A DNA stretch of 64,000 nucleotides from Pseudohongiella sp. (lineage in GTDB: Bacteria; Pseudomonadota; Gammaproteobacteria; Pseudomonadales; Pseudohongiellaceae), in assembly GCA_030696315.1 (NCBI GenBank), contig JAUYSM010000021.1:164767-228766 (forward strand). Reading direction: 5' to 3'. The position numbers were made by a program, and so were the translations under genes. Of the stretch, positions 11,896-19,809 are shown in pieces; position 1 is the stretch's first letter, and every line of letters begins with the position of its first letter. The notes beneath the pieces were generated by a model. That model was given only the letters and a program-made list of their open reading frames with translations, ran no database searches and was not told where the DNA came from.

Positions 11896-12966
11896 TTGAA
11901 CAACCCAACCTTTAGTAAAAGCAAACTCTTTGGTGCGATGGCGTCCCTATTTACAGCGCTTTTTTCCGGAGCAGCAGTTGCCAATGAAGTTTCTCCTGGC
12001 ATTTTTAGAACGCCTGATGAAAGCTTCCTAGCATTAAAAGATTACCCCTTCGAACCAAATTACCTGCAGATCGAAAACCTGAGAATGCACTTTGTTGACG
12101 AGGGCCCCAAGCATGCAAAAGTGGTCTTGTTACTTCATGGAGAGCCTTCCTGGAGCTATCTTTACAGAAAGATGATTCCAATATTGGCCGAGGCGGGTTA
12201 CCGTGTTATTGCTCCCGATTTAATAGGGTTTGGAAAATCTGACAAACCAGCACTGCAATCTGCTCACAGCCATAGTGGCCATGTTGAACACATTAAAACG
12301 CTTATTGAGCAGCTGCAGCTAGAAGACATTACTCTGTTTATTCAAGACTGGGGTGGCCTCATAGGATTGCGCGTAGTTGCCGACATGCCCGATCGATTTG
12401 CAGGCGTGGTCGCCGCGAACACGGGATTACCAGGGGCGACAGGCATTCGAGGGTTGATAGGTTATCCGCTCTTTTTGGCAGGCTTGTGGTGGCAGGGCAG
12501 TGTGACCTGGGAGCAATTACAGTCTCAACCGTCATTTCTCAAATGGGCGGCTTATTCTCAGTCAGTAGATGATATGCCGGTGGGCAAGGTTGTCGCTGTT
12601 GATATTGCGGAAGCTGACCCACAGCGCCAATCAATTATTGATGCTTACGACGCGCCTTTTCCGGATGCTAGATACAAGGCAGGACCTCACATAATGCCCA
12701 AGCTGGTGCCCTCAGAGTTAAGGCTCAATGCTCACGCCTGGATAGTACTTGAACAATGGCAAAAACCGTTTATCACAGCATTCAGTGATGGTGACCCAAT
12801 TACTGCTGGCGGCGATACTGCGTTTCAACGGCGTATCCCGGGGGCATTGACTCAGCCACACGTTACGATACGGGGAGCTGGACACTTTCTGCAGGAAACG
12901 CATGGCCCCGAGTTGGCAGAGCTGATGATTAAATTCATGGCTGGATATCAAACGCCGGGTCACTAA
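11896..12966 (+). CDS. Exported haloalkane dehalogenase-like alpha/beta hydrolase
   Basis: 356 residues. HGEPSWSYLYRKMIP (81-95) is the oxyanion-hole segment typical of haloalkane dehalogenase subfamily I. Asp151 in QDWGG is the nucleophile, Trp152 the halide-binding neighbour, His330 in GAGHF the base, and Asp298 or Asp300 the likely acid. The cap segment APFPDARYKAG also resembles DhlA-type enzymes. The start is TTG with AGGGA 7 nt upstream; it is preferred over the later ATG because only the longer form has a complete signal peptide (positive n-region, hydrophobic core, AAVA/N cleavage near 29). Export is unusual for this family. Dehalogenase activity is inferred; an epoxide hydrolase or esterase remains possible. 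Confidence 0.85.
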   Translation: MNNPTFSKSKLFGAMASLFTALFSGAAVANEVSPGIFRTPDESFLALKDYPFEPNYLQIENLRMHFVDEGPKHAKVVLLLHGEPSWSYLYRKMIPILAEAGYRVIAPDLIGFGKSDKPALQSAHSHSGHVEHIKTLIEQLQLEDITLFIQDWGGLIGLRVVADMPDRFAGVVAANTGLPGATGIRGLIGYPLFLAGLWWQGSVTWEQLQSQPSFLKWAAYSQSVDDMPVGKVVAVDIAEADPQRQSIIDAYDAPFPDARYKAGPHIMPKLVPSELRLNAHAWIVLEQWQKPFITAFSDGDPITAGGDTAFQRRIPGALTQPHVTIRGAGHFLQETHGPELAELMIKFMAGYQTPGH

Positions 12967-12994
12967 ATATCGAGCTTCGCCGCTCTGGAGTCGG

Positions 12995-13861
12995 TCAGCC
13001 TGTCAGATCGGCTTTGGGTGTGCGAAGCACTTTCAGACTTTTGTTGATTCGTTTCAGATAATCCTTAAGCAGATCTTTGCGAAGACGGGCAACACCCATC
13101 GCCAGCACATCAATGACCAATAAATGCGCAATTCGTGACGATACTGGTGTGAACACCTGCAGGTCTTCCTCCATGTTCACAAATATCGGAATGGTGCTGA
13201 GTTTGCTCAACGGTGTATCTTGAGGTGCAAGACCAATCACAATTGCTCCGGCATCAAGCGCCAACTCAACGCTTTGAATCAGCGCCTTGGTGCGGCCAGA
13301 CTGCGAGATGGCCACCACAACATCCTGCGCGCTAAGAGAAATGGCTGACATATGTTGAATATGCGGGTCAGTGTAGGCAGCGCTCGATAGTTGCAGTCGG
13401 AAGAACTTGTGCTGCGCATCAGAGGCAACAGATCCAGATGCCCCAAACCCATAAAACTCAACACGTTTGGCGCGATTAATCGCAGCAATCGCCTGTTCAA
13501 GTGCGAGGGGATCGAGCTCATCACGAATTGTTAACAAAGAGCCGATGGTTGAATCAAAAACCTTGTGGCTCAAATCCGCGACGGTGTCGGTATCATCAAC
13601 GGAAAACTGCGAGTAGTTACTGCTGGCTCCCAGATGCTGGGCCAGTTGCAGTTTGAATGCCTGAAACCCGTCTACATCCAGCGCATGGCAAAAGCGCACC
13701 ACAGTTGGTTCGCTGACATCAGCACCTGCGGCCACATCCACAATGCGCATACCCAGCACCGCCTGGGCATGGTCCAGCACAAAGTCAGCTACTTTGCGTT
13801 CGGATTTTCGCAACTGATCGCGTCGTTCCTTGATCTTTATAATCAGATTCTGTGCTTCCAT
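12995..13861 (-). CDS. hexR: RpiR-family regulator, HexR type
   Basis: 288 residues: an N-terminal HTH_6 domain (about 1-77, with LRKSERKVADFVLDH and DVSEPTVVRFCHALDVDGF) and a SIS sugar-phosphate-binding domain (about 125-250, with YGFGASGSVASDAQHKF and AISQSGRT). HexR proteins of gammaproteobacteria respond to 2-keto-3-deoxy-6-phosphogluconate and control zwf, edd/eda and gap. No central-carbon gene is adjacent here, so it would act in trans. It converges with the hydrolase gene and is divergent from the acyltransferase at 14039. A short TAACAG-N4-CTGTTA repeat lies 36 bp before its start. Confidence 0.85.
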   Translation of the reverse strand: MEAQNLIIKIKERRDQLRKSERKVADFVLDHAQAVLGMRIVDVAAGADVSEPTVVRFCHALDVDGFQAFKLQLAQHLGASSNYSQFSVDDTDTVADLSHKVFDSTIGSLLTIRDELDPLALEQAIAAINRAKRVEFYGFGASGSVASDAQHKFFRLQLSSAAYTDPHIQHMSAISLSAQDVVVAISQSGRTKALIQSVELALDAGAIVIGLAPQDTPLSKLSTIPIFVNMEEDLQVFTPVSSRIAHLLVIDVLAMGVARLRKDLLKDYLKRINKSLKVLRTPKADLTG

Positions 13862-14038
13862 CTGCCTGATCCCGTTACACTACACCGTACGAATATAACA
13901 GGAAGCTGTTAACGATCTCCACCATGTGCCAAGTTAAAAAAGTGAACCGGAGACGATAAAAGTGGGTTTCTGTTGCTAAACAATGTTCGTTCTCATCATA
14001 TTAAACCTTGAAATCTAAATGTCTCTGGGAATTCTGGC

Positions 14039-15217
14039 TTGAAAACAACCGTAGTGAACCCTGAAACAAGGCTGGAAATTAAACTGGGACTGGCAATCAG
14101 TGACCTTGACGCAAACACGTGGAACGCCTTGGTAGTAGACCAAAGCCCGTTTCTTCAGCACGGGTTTTTACTGGCGCTGGAACAAAGCAGGTCGGTGTGC
14201 GTCGAAACGGGATGGGAACCGTGTCATGTGGCTGTTTTTCAGCAGGGGCAACTGATAGCTGCCATGCCGCTTTATATCAAGCACCACTCATACGGCGAAT
14301 ATGTCTTCGACTGGGCATGGGCAGATGCCTATCAGAGGCATGGCCGTTTGTACTACCCTAAATTGCTAACGGCAATACCGTTTACTCCAAGTCAGTCAGC
14401 AAGAATTCTGACGGCTGATCCAAATCGTCGAGCGGAGTTGATGCCGATATTCATGGAGGCGATCACGGGTTTTGCTGCAAAAACAGGTGCCAGCTCATGG
14501 CATGTTCTTTTCCCAGACAATTCGAGCGCTGAGGCTTTGGATGCCAGCAGCTTGATCCGACGTGAAGCCACGCAATTCCACTGGCGCAATAAAAACTACC
14601 GAGACTTTGACGATTTTCTCGCAAGCTGCAGTTCACGCAAACGCAAGAATCTGAAAAAAGAGCGTAACGATGTGTCGGGGCAGGGATTCCGTTTTGAGCG
14701 GCTGACAGGCAAGGATCTGACGCCGGAGATCTGGGATCAGTTTTATGTTTTCTATCAAAACACCTATCAAGTGCGCGGCCGATACGGTTACCTCACACGA
14801 GAATTTTTTTCGCGCGTTCATGCTTTACTGCCGGATCAGATATTCTTGATCATGGTCAGCCATGAAAAGCGCGACAGCTATGTTGCAGGCGCCATGTTTC
14901 TGAAAGATCAAAACGCGCTTTACGGGCGTTACTGGGGTTGTGAGCAGGATTATCAGAATTTACATTTTGAAACCTGTTATTACCAAGGTATCGATATCTG
15001 TATTGCAGAAGGTCTCGAGCGTTTTGATGCGGGTGCCCAGGGTGAACACAAATTGCGCCGTGGGTTTGAACCGGTCACTACATGTTCGTATCACTGGATT
15101 CAGGACCTTCAATTTTCCAAGGCTATCCGGGACTACTGTGCCGAGGAAAGACGTCACAATGCTGCATATATCATTGCGGCGACCGAGCAGCTACCGTACA
15201 AAAATCAGGCGGTTTGA
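14039..15217 (+). CDS. FemAB-like/GNAT acyltransferase-fold protein (PF04339-type)
   Basis: 392 residues. The sequence resembles the conserved proteobacterial family annotated as peptidogalycan biosynthesis/recognition, with a double GNAT fold. Recognisable segments are FLQHGFLLALEQS near the start, YGEYVFDWAWADAY in the middle, and GAQGEHKLRRGFEP near the C-terminus. The true substrate of the family is not established. The start is a TTG with GGGA at 14027-14030; no nearby ATG gives the family N-terminus. It is divergent from hexR (177-bp gap) and converges with the response-regulator gene 5 bp away. Confidence 0.78.
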   Translation: MKTTVVNPETRLEIKLGLAISDLDANTWNALVVDQSPFLQHGFLLALEQSRSVCVETGWEPCHVAVFQQGQLIAAMPLYIKHHSYGEYVFDWAWADAYQRHGRLYYPKLLTAIPFTPSQSARILTADPNRRAELMPIFMEAITGFAAKTGASSWHVLFPDNSSAEALDASSLIRREATQFHWRNKNYRDFDDFLASCSSRKRKNLKKERNDVSGQGFRFERLTGKDLTPEIWDQFYVFYQNTYQVRGRYGYLTREFFSRVHALLPDQIFLIMVSHEKRDSYVAGAMFLKDQNALYGRYWGCEQDYQNLHFETCYYQGIDICIAEGLERFDAGAQGEHKLRRGFEPVTTCSYHWIQDLQFSKAIRDYCAEERRHNAAYIIAATEQLPYKNQAV

Positions 15218-15222
15218 ATCAC

Positions 15223-16059
15223 TCAGATCTGCTCAACGATCAACAGTGACAACTGATGCCGCTGTTCATCGGTAAGCTCTAAAAACCGGAGCTGCATTTG
15301 CATGAACTCGGCGTCTGGTCGTTTTTCCATGGCAGCGCAGCTGTGGATATATGCTTTGACGTTGTGCATTGCTGCTCCGGCCTGGTTGCCTGCCGACAAT
15401 GTCAGGTCAACTTCTTCAAATACGCCGGGATGTTGATCTGCACGTTTGCACACCAGCACCAGATCTTCAATGCTGACAGACTTGATCATGCACTTGTACT
15501 CGATTTGCTGCCAATGCAGAATCGCTGTGCCTTTCAGCTTAGGGGATTCTTTTGTTTTGACCAGCGCAGTCAATGCATCAACAGATCCTCCGGGGACAAT
15601 GTCAGTTTTACCACTGAATATGTCCAGAGAACTGAAAGGCCCTCCGCGTGCTGAGGTTTCTACTTTTGGGGCAGTAATTTTTCCCGCTTTCACCAACGCT
15701 TTGTGAACTTTTTGCATCAGCTCTTCAGCGGTAAACGGCTTGCCCAGATAGTCACTGACACCTGCTTGCACGGCTCTGACGATATGCTCTTTACCACCCA
15801 GGCTGGTGACCATGATAAAGGGAATTGAACTGAGTCGCTCATCTGAGCGCACCCATTGAAGTAATTCTTCACCACTCATCCCGGGCATTTCCCAATCGCT
15901 GAGGATGAGATCAAAGGCTTGGCGATTTAGAATAGCCTGCGCCTTCTTTCCATCCGAAGCTTCCGTAATTTCGCTTTGTGGCAAAAATTTTCTCAAGGTT
16001 CTTTTTATCAAATCTCTGATAAAACTGGCATCGTCACAAAGCAGGATCCGAATCTTCAT
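15223..16059 (-). CDS. Response regulator with C-terminal PilZ-like domain
   Basis: 278 residues from the ATG at 16059. The receiver domain (about 1-125) has the acidic pair Asp9-Asp10, phosphoacceptor Asp55 in LILSDWEMPGMSG, the Thr in VTSLGG and the Lys in YLGKPFT. After a linker, residues about 175-278 resemble a PilZ domain but lack an obvious RxxxR c-di-GMP motif. There is no DNA-binding domain, so it probably works by protein contact. Its ATG lies one base after the yaaA stop, so the two are translationally coupled. No histidine kinase is nearby. CheY-like output to motility is a guess. Confidence 0.8.
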   Translation of the reverse strand: MKIRILLCDDASFIRDLIKRTLRKFLPQSEITEASDGKKAQAILNRQAFDLILSDWEMPGMSGEELLQWVRSDERLSSIPFIMVTSLGGKEHIVRAVQAGVSDYLGKPFTAEELMQKVHKALVKAGKITAPKVETSARGGPFSSLDIFSGKTDIVPGGSVDALTALVKTKESPKLKGTAILHWQQIEYKCMIKSVSIEDLVLVCKRADQHPGVFEEVDLTLSAGNQAGAAMHNVKAYIHSCAAMEKRPDAEFMQMQLRFLELTDEQRHQLSLLIVEQI

Positions 16060-16060
16060 A

Positions 16061-16834
16061 TCAAGCTTGCCTGCGTAAAAACACCGGAGTGTCAGGTGTG
16101 GATTCACTTAAACTGTATTGGTAGCCTTCAAGGTCAAACCGCACGAGTTCATCTGGCGAAACAATTCTATTTTTGATCACAAACGATGCCATCAGTCCAC
16201 GTGCGCGCTTGGCAAAAAAGCTGATGATTTTGTATTGCCCGTTCTTGTAATCTTTAAAGACGGGGGATATTACCGGGTAGCCAAGTGCTTTGACATTCAC
16301 CGCTCGAAAATACTCTGTAGATGCCAGGTTGAGTAGATAAGGTTCACTGTGAGACTTCAGAGTCTCGCGCAAATGAGCGGCCAGCTTTTCTCCCCAAAAC
16401 GCATACAAGGACTTTAGCTTGCCTTGTTTGAGTGCTGTCCCCATTTCAAGACGATAGGCCTGAATCAGATCCAAAGGGCGCAGTACCCCATACAGACCCG
16501 ACAAAATCCGAAGGTGAGCCTGAGCATACTCCAGGTCATCGGCACCAAAAGACTTTACATCCAGCCCAACGTAGACATCGCCTGTAAAGGCAAAAATGGC
16601 CGGCCTGGCATTTGTGGGTGTAAATGGCAGCGACCAGTTGAGATTGCGCTCAAAGTTCAATTCCCCGAGCTTTGGGCTGATGCTCATCAGCGACGATAGG
16701 TCCTCTGGCGAAAGCTTTCGCAGTACTCGGTTGAGTGTCGATGCGGCGTCCAGAAAATCTGGTTCAGTGGTATCAACAGCCGGCAAAGGGTTTTCAAAAT
16801 CCAATGATTTTGCCGGGGATATAACCAACAACAT
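16061..16834 (-). CDS. yaaA: Peroxide stress protein YaaA (DUF328)
   Basis: 257 residues, full length for the family. It begins with the signature LLVISPAKSLDFENP; other conserved parts are FTGDVYVGLDVKSF and FFAKRARGLMASF. In E. coli YaaA limits intracellular free iron during hydrogen peroxide stress and has a DNA-binding fold; its exact biochemical activity is not settled. It is followed immediately by the response regulator on the same strand and preceded by a hypothetical gene 24 bp upstream. Confidence 0.92.
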   Translation of the reverse strand: MLLVISPAKSLDFENPLPAVDTTEPDFLDAASTLNRVLRKLSPEDLSSLMSISPKLGELNFERNLNWSLPFTPTNARPAIFAFTGDVYVGLDVKSFGADDLEYAQAHLRILSGLYGVLRPLDLIQAYRLEMGTALKQGKLKSLYAFWGEKLAAHLRETLKSHSEPYLLNLASTEYFRAVNVKALGYPVISPVFKDYKNGQYKIISFFAKRARGLMASFVIKNRIVSPDELVRFDLEGYQYSLSESTPDTPVFLRRQA

Positions 16835-16858
16835 AAGCGCCTCGTAGAAAGGGCGTGA

Positions 16859-17350
16859 CTAAACGGAGGCAGCGATGTCCAACCACCAGTTCAAGGGCGT
16901 GACGCCATCGTCTGCGTCGTAAACATTGCCATAGTACCAGACAGTATCGGGAAATCCGGCCAGTACTTTATTAAGCGTGTCTTCAATTTTCTGAAAACCG
17001 ATTGAAACATGAATGGTGTATACCAGTATACGCGGGGACTTCACGTCCAGTTTACCGTCAATGAGCTCGAGCTCCGGGGTGAGCATCTGGTCAAGATCAT
17101 CTGTGTTAAGCTTGCTGAACACCCGAATACAAAGATTGCCGCTGTGCTCTAACAACTCCCAGCCAGCTTTGTCGTCGGTAGGATAAGAAATGCGATCATC
17201 TGCAGCGAGGCCACGGACAAACGCGGGCGACTTTTCGATACGAAACTCTTTGCGCTTGTCATCAATAACAAGCGCATTTACCTGCTCAACCATGGCTTCG
17301 CCTTGTTTGTTGTACCCAGCAATCAGCGGTATTTGCACGGCGTCCGACAT
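16859..17350 (-). CDS. Hypothetical protein, DUF4265-like
   Basis: 163 residues, acidic and soluble, without signal peptide or membrane segment. The N-terminal 75 residues, with a segment about an intrinsic property (RKEFRIEKSPAFVRGLAADD) followed by ISYPTDD, recall DUF4265 proteins; the middle has LCIRVFSKLNTDDLDQML, and the end is rich in Trp and Asp. I do not recognise a function. It lies upstream of yaaA on the same strand and is divergent from a small membrane protein gene. The assignment to DUF4265 is tentative. Confidence 0.6.
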   Translation of the reverse strand: MSDAVQIPLIAGYNKQGEAMVEQVNALVIDDKRKEFRIEKSPAFVRGLAADDRISYPTDDKAGWELLEHSGNLCIRVFSKLNTDDLDQMLTPELELIDGKLDVKSPRILVYTIHVSIGFQKIEDTLNKVLAGFPDTVWYYGNVYDADDGVTPLNWWLDIAASV

Positions 17351-17412
17351 GTGGTCTCCTGACAGGTGATCGTTGTAAATTTTAAAGGCGGCATTGTAAC
17401 CCGCGGAGTCTT

Positions 17413-17778
17413 ATGCTGGAACTGTTTGAAAAATTCGCTTTGCGCCATCAGCTTTGGCGTCGCCCCTTACTGGTGGCATTGGTTCTATCAGCGGCTGTTT
17501 TTTTTGCGATTGTGACCCTCGCCTCGTCGGAGAGTCTGGATGACTGGCTTATTCCGAGTGTGTTACTGGTGTTGTGGTTGTTGCAGTTCTATTCCGGGTT
17601 GAACCTGTTTGCGGTAGTGCCCGCCAAAGCAGATCCCAAACAAGCCTGGCACAAGAGAATACAACGCAATTTGTATCGTGGCTGTTATCACTTGTTTGCG
17701 TGGTTCATGATGTTGGTGACTGTCGCCTGGGCGGTGACCAGCCTGCAATTGATCCTGGCCTGGCTGCGAATTACTTGA
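17413..17778 (+). CDS. Small hypothetical integral membrane protein
   Basis: 121 residues with three predicted membrane helices at about 19-38, 45-67 and 92-117, separated by a basic loop (WHKRIQRNLYRG). No catalytic or transport motif is visible, and I do not recognise the family. GGAG lies 4 nt before the ATG, which is short but usable. It precedes the thioesterase gene by 81 bp on the same strand. Confidence 0.65.
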   Translation: MLELFEKFALRHQLWRRPLLVALVLSAAVFFAIVTLASSESLDDWLIPSVLLVLWLLQFYSGLNLFAVVPAKADPKQAWHKRIQRNLYRGCYHLFAWFMMLVTVAWAVTSLQLILAWLRIT

Positions 17779-17859
17779 TGTTTACGGCTGCTCTTTGTAT
17801 TTCGAATACTGCTAAGATAGATCGCACTAGAGCACAAAAAGCTGAACAGGAGTGTGTTG

Positions 17860-18273
17860 ATGGGCCTGATTGATGATGACATGGACAGAGACCCGACCCC
17901 AACAGGGGAGCTCGCGTTACAAACATTGGCGATGCCCAGGGATACCAATGCCAACGGTGATATTTTTGGCGGATGGCTGGTTTCACAGATGGACCTGGCA
18001 GCGGGAATCGCGACCAAACAGGTCACGCGAGGGCGCTCGGCAACAGTAGCGATCAAGAACGTTGAGTTTCTGGCACCGGTGAGTGTTGGATCAGTGGTGA
18101 GTTGTTATGCGGAGATTCTGGAAATTGGACGCAGCTCTATGCATATCAATATCGAGGTCTGGATATCCAACTCATTAATTCAAACGGCGCAGCGGAAAGT
18201 AGCCGAAGGTTTATTTGTGTTTGTTGCAATTGATGAGAACGGCCGTACCCGACGGATCAACAAACCGGTGTAA
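17860..18273 (+). CDS. Acyl-CoA thioesterase, YciA-like hotdog protein
   Basis: 137 residues of a hotdog fold. The motif NANGDIFGGWLVSQMDLAAG carries the catalytic Asp region typical of YciA/BACH-type acyl-CoA hydrolases, followed by VAIKNVEFLAPVSVGS. It hydrolyses acyl-CoA to free acid and CoA in the cytoplasm; chain-length preference cannot be read. ATG 17860 was chosen over GTG 17854 because AGGAG at 17848-17852 is then 7 nt away. A strong bidirectional terminator follows. Confidence 0.88.
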   Translation: MGLIDDDMDRDPTPTGELALQTLAMPRDTNANGDIFGGWLVSQMDLAAGIATKQVTRGRSATVAIKNVEFLAPVSVGSVVSCYAEILEIGRSSMHINIEVWISNSLIQTAQRKVAEGLFVFVAIDENGRTRRINKPV

Positions 18274-18315
18274 GCTTGCCTGACACGGCTGCTGCAAGCC
18301 TATGGACTCATGCAC

Positions 18316-18343
18316 AAAAAAGGGCGCCGGAGCGCCCTTTTTT
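18316..18343. terminator. Bidirectional intrinsic terminator
   Basis: GGGCGC (18322-18327) and GCGCCC (18332-18337) form a perfect 6-bp GC stem with a CGGA tetraloop, flanked by six As on the left and six Ts on the right. It serves both the thioesterase gene and the converging transporter gene. Confidence 0.92.
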
Positions 18344-18371
18344 ATACCAAAAGAAATTGAGTCGTTCAGAC

Positions 18372-19715
18372 TCAGACTCCTTCCTTGATGACGGTACTGG
18401 TGATGACCCCACTGGTCATCGCGCCGCTGACATTCAATGCTGTTCGGCCCATGTCAATCAGCGGCTCTATAGAGATAAGCAGCGCCACCAGCGTGATGGG
18501 CAGGCCCATGGCAGGCAACACAATGAGTGCTGCAAAGGTAGCCCCGCCGCCGACGCCAGCCACGCCAAACGAGCTGATTGTGATGATGCCAATCAGACTC
18601 AGAATAAAACCGGGTGCCAGAGGATCAATACCCACGGTAGGTGCTGCCATCACCGCGAGCATGGCGGGATAGATGCCAGCACAGCCGTTCTGACCAATCG
18701 TGGCTCCAAAAGACGCGGAAAGACTGGCGATCGAGGGAGGTACTTTAAGCTCGTCTACCTGGGTTTTTATATTCAGCGGAATGGTTGCCGCCGAGCTGCG
18801 TGTTGCAAATGCAAAGGTCAGTACCGGCCAGATTTTGCGGAAATACTCGATTGGATTGTTTCCAGTCAGGCTAAGGAGAAGTCCATGAACCACAAACATA
18901 ATGGCGATGGCCACATAAGACGCAATCACAAAGCCGATCAGGTTCAGGATATCGGACCCGTTTGAGCTGGCAACCACATAGGTCATCAGTGACAAAATGC
19001 CATAGGGGGTCAGGCTCATGACCAGTTTCACCAATCGCATGATGATCGCCTGAATTGTGTCAGTCGAATCCCGTATACGATCAGCATGCTCAGGTTTCTC
19101 GCGGCTCACCAGCAACGCCGCCAGTCCAAACAACATACCAAAAATGACAACGGCAATAATGGAGGTGTCTCGCGAACCAGTCAGGTCGTCAAAAATATTG
19201 GTTGGAATAAAGCGCACAATGACTTGCGCCAGGTTTAAATCCGCAACAACTTGCTGCCGGGTTTCCAGCACGGTGGCGCGTGCGTTTTCACGATCTCCGC
19301 CCGTCATGCCTTCGGCACTCAAACCAAAAACATTGGTGACAAGAATGCCTACCAATGCCGCAATCATGGTGGTAAATACCAGAATGCCAATAACAGATGC
19401 GCCAATTTTCCCAAGAGCGGCAACCTGATGCAGTTTGACCACCGCAGCGATCATGGTAACCAGCACTAACGGCATGATGATCATACGCAGCAGCGCAACA
19501 TATACATCACCAGGCAAATCAGTCCAGGTCAGTGTCGGCGAAATGGCGCCAAGATCGCCACCATGGATGATCTGCAGGAAAAAGCCAAAAACCACGCCTA
19601 GAATCAATGCAACAAATACTTGTTTGGCGAGGCTGGTTTCCGGTTTTTTGAGTTTAAAAAGCGCAAATGACAGGGCGATAAATATGAGTACGCCAGTGGC
19701 GGTCAGAAATGACAT
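18372..19715 (-). CDS. tcyP: L-cystine transporter, TcyP/YdjN type (DAACS family)
   Basis: 447 residues with about eight membrane helices and two re-entrant loops, as in the dicarboxylate/amino acid:cation symporter family. Segments closely like E. coli TcyP are MIIMPLVLVTMIAAVVKLH, FGATIGQNGCAGIYPAMLAV, AGVGGGATFAALIVLPAMGL and SIEPLIDMGRTALNVSG. The serine-rich TRSSAATIP is the first re-entrant hairpin. It would import cystine across the inner membrane in symport with a cation. It stands alone, between the terminator and uvrD. Confidence 0.88.
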   Translation of the reverse strand: MSFLTATGVLIFIALSFALFKLKKPETSLAKQVFVALILGVVFGFFLQIIHGGDLGAISPTLTWTDLPGDVYVALLRMIIMPLVLVTMIAAVVKLHQVAALGKIGASVIGILVFTTMIAALVGILVTNVFGLSAEGMTGGDRENARATVLETRQQVVADLNLAQVIVRFIPTNIFDDLTGSRDTSIIAVVIFGMLFGLAALLVSREKPEHADRIRDSTDTIQAIIMRLVKLVMSLTPYGILSLMTYVVASSNGSDILNLIGFVIASYVAIAIMFVVHGLLLSLTGNNPIEYFRKIWPVLTFAFATRSSAATIPLNIKTQVDELKVPPSIASLSASFGATIGQNGCAGIYPAMLAVMAAPTVGIDPLAPGFILSLIGIITISSFGVAGVGGGATFAALIVLPAMGLPITLVALLISIEPLIDMGRTALNVSGAMTSGVITSTVIKEGV

Positions 19716-19809
19716 GAAGGTGACTCCCTTATTGTTGTTGGCCAGTTATAACTGGATAAGCGCTCGGGGGCAAACGCTTTTTATTCATATGCTTATATGC
19801 GTTGTGTGC

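Noticed and set aside
13862..13912. HexR operator in front of hexR
   Set aside because: Only one half-site (TGTAGT on the minus strand) is found; the second half of the TGTARTwwwAYTACA palindrome is missing.
18276..18965. 229-codon open frame on the plus strand
   Set aside because: It is antisense to the well-conserved tcyP and starts within the bidirectional terminator region; composition is His/Arg-rich without homology.
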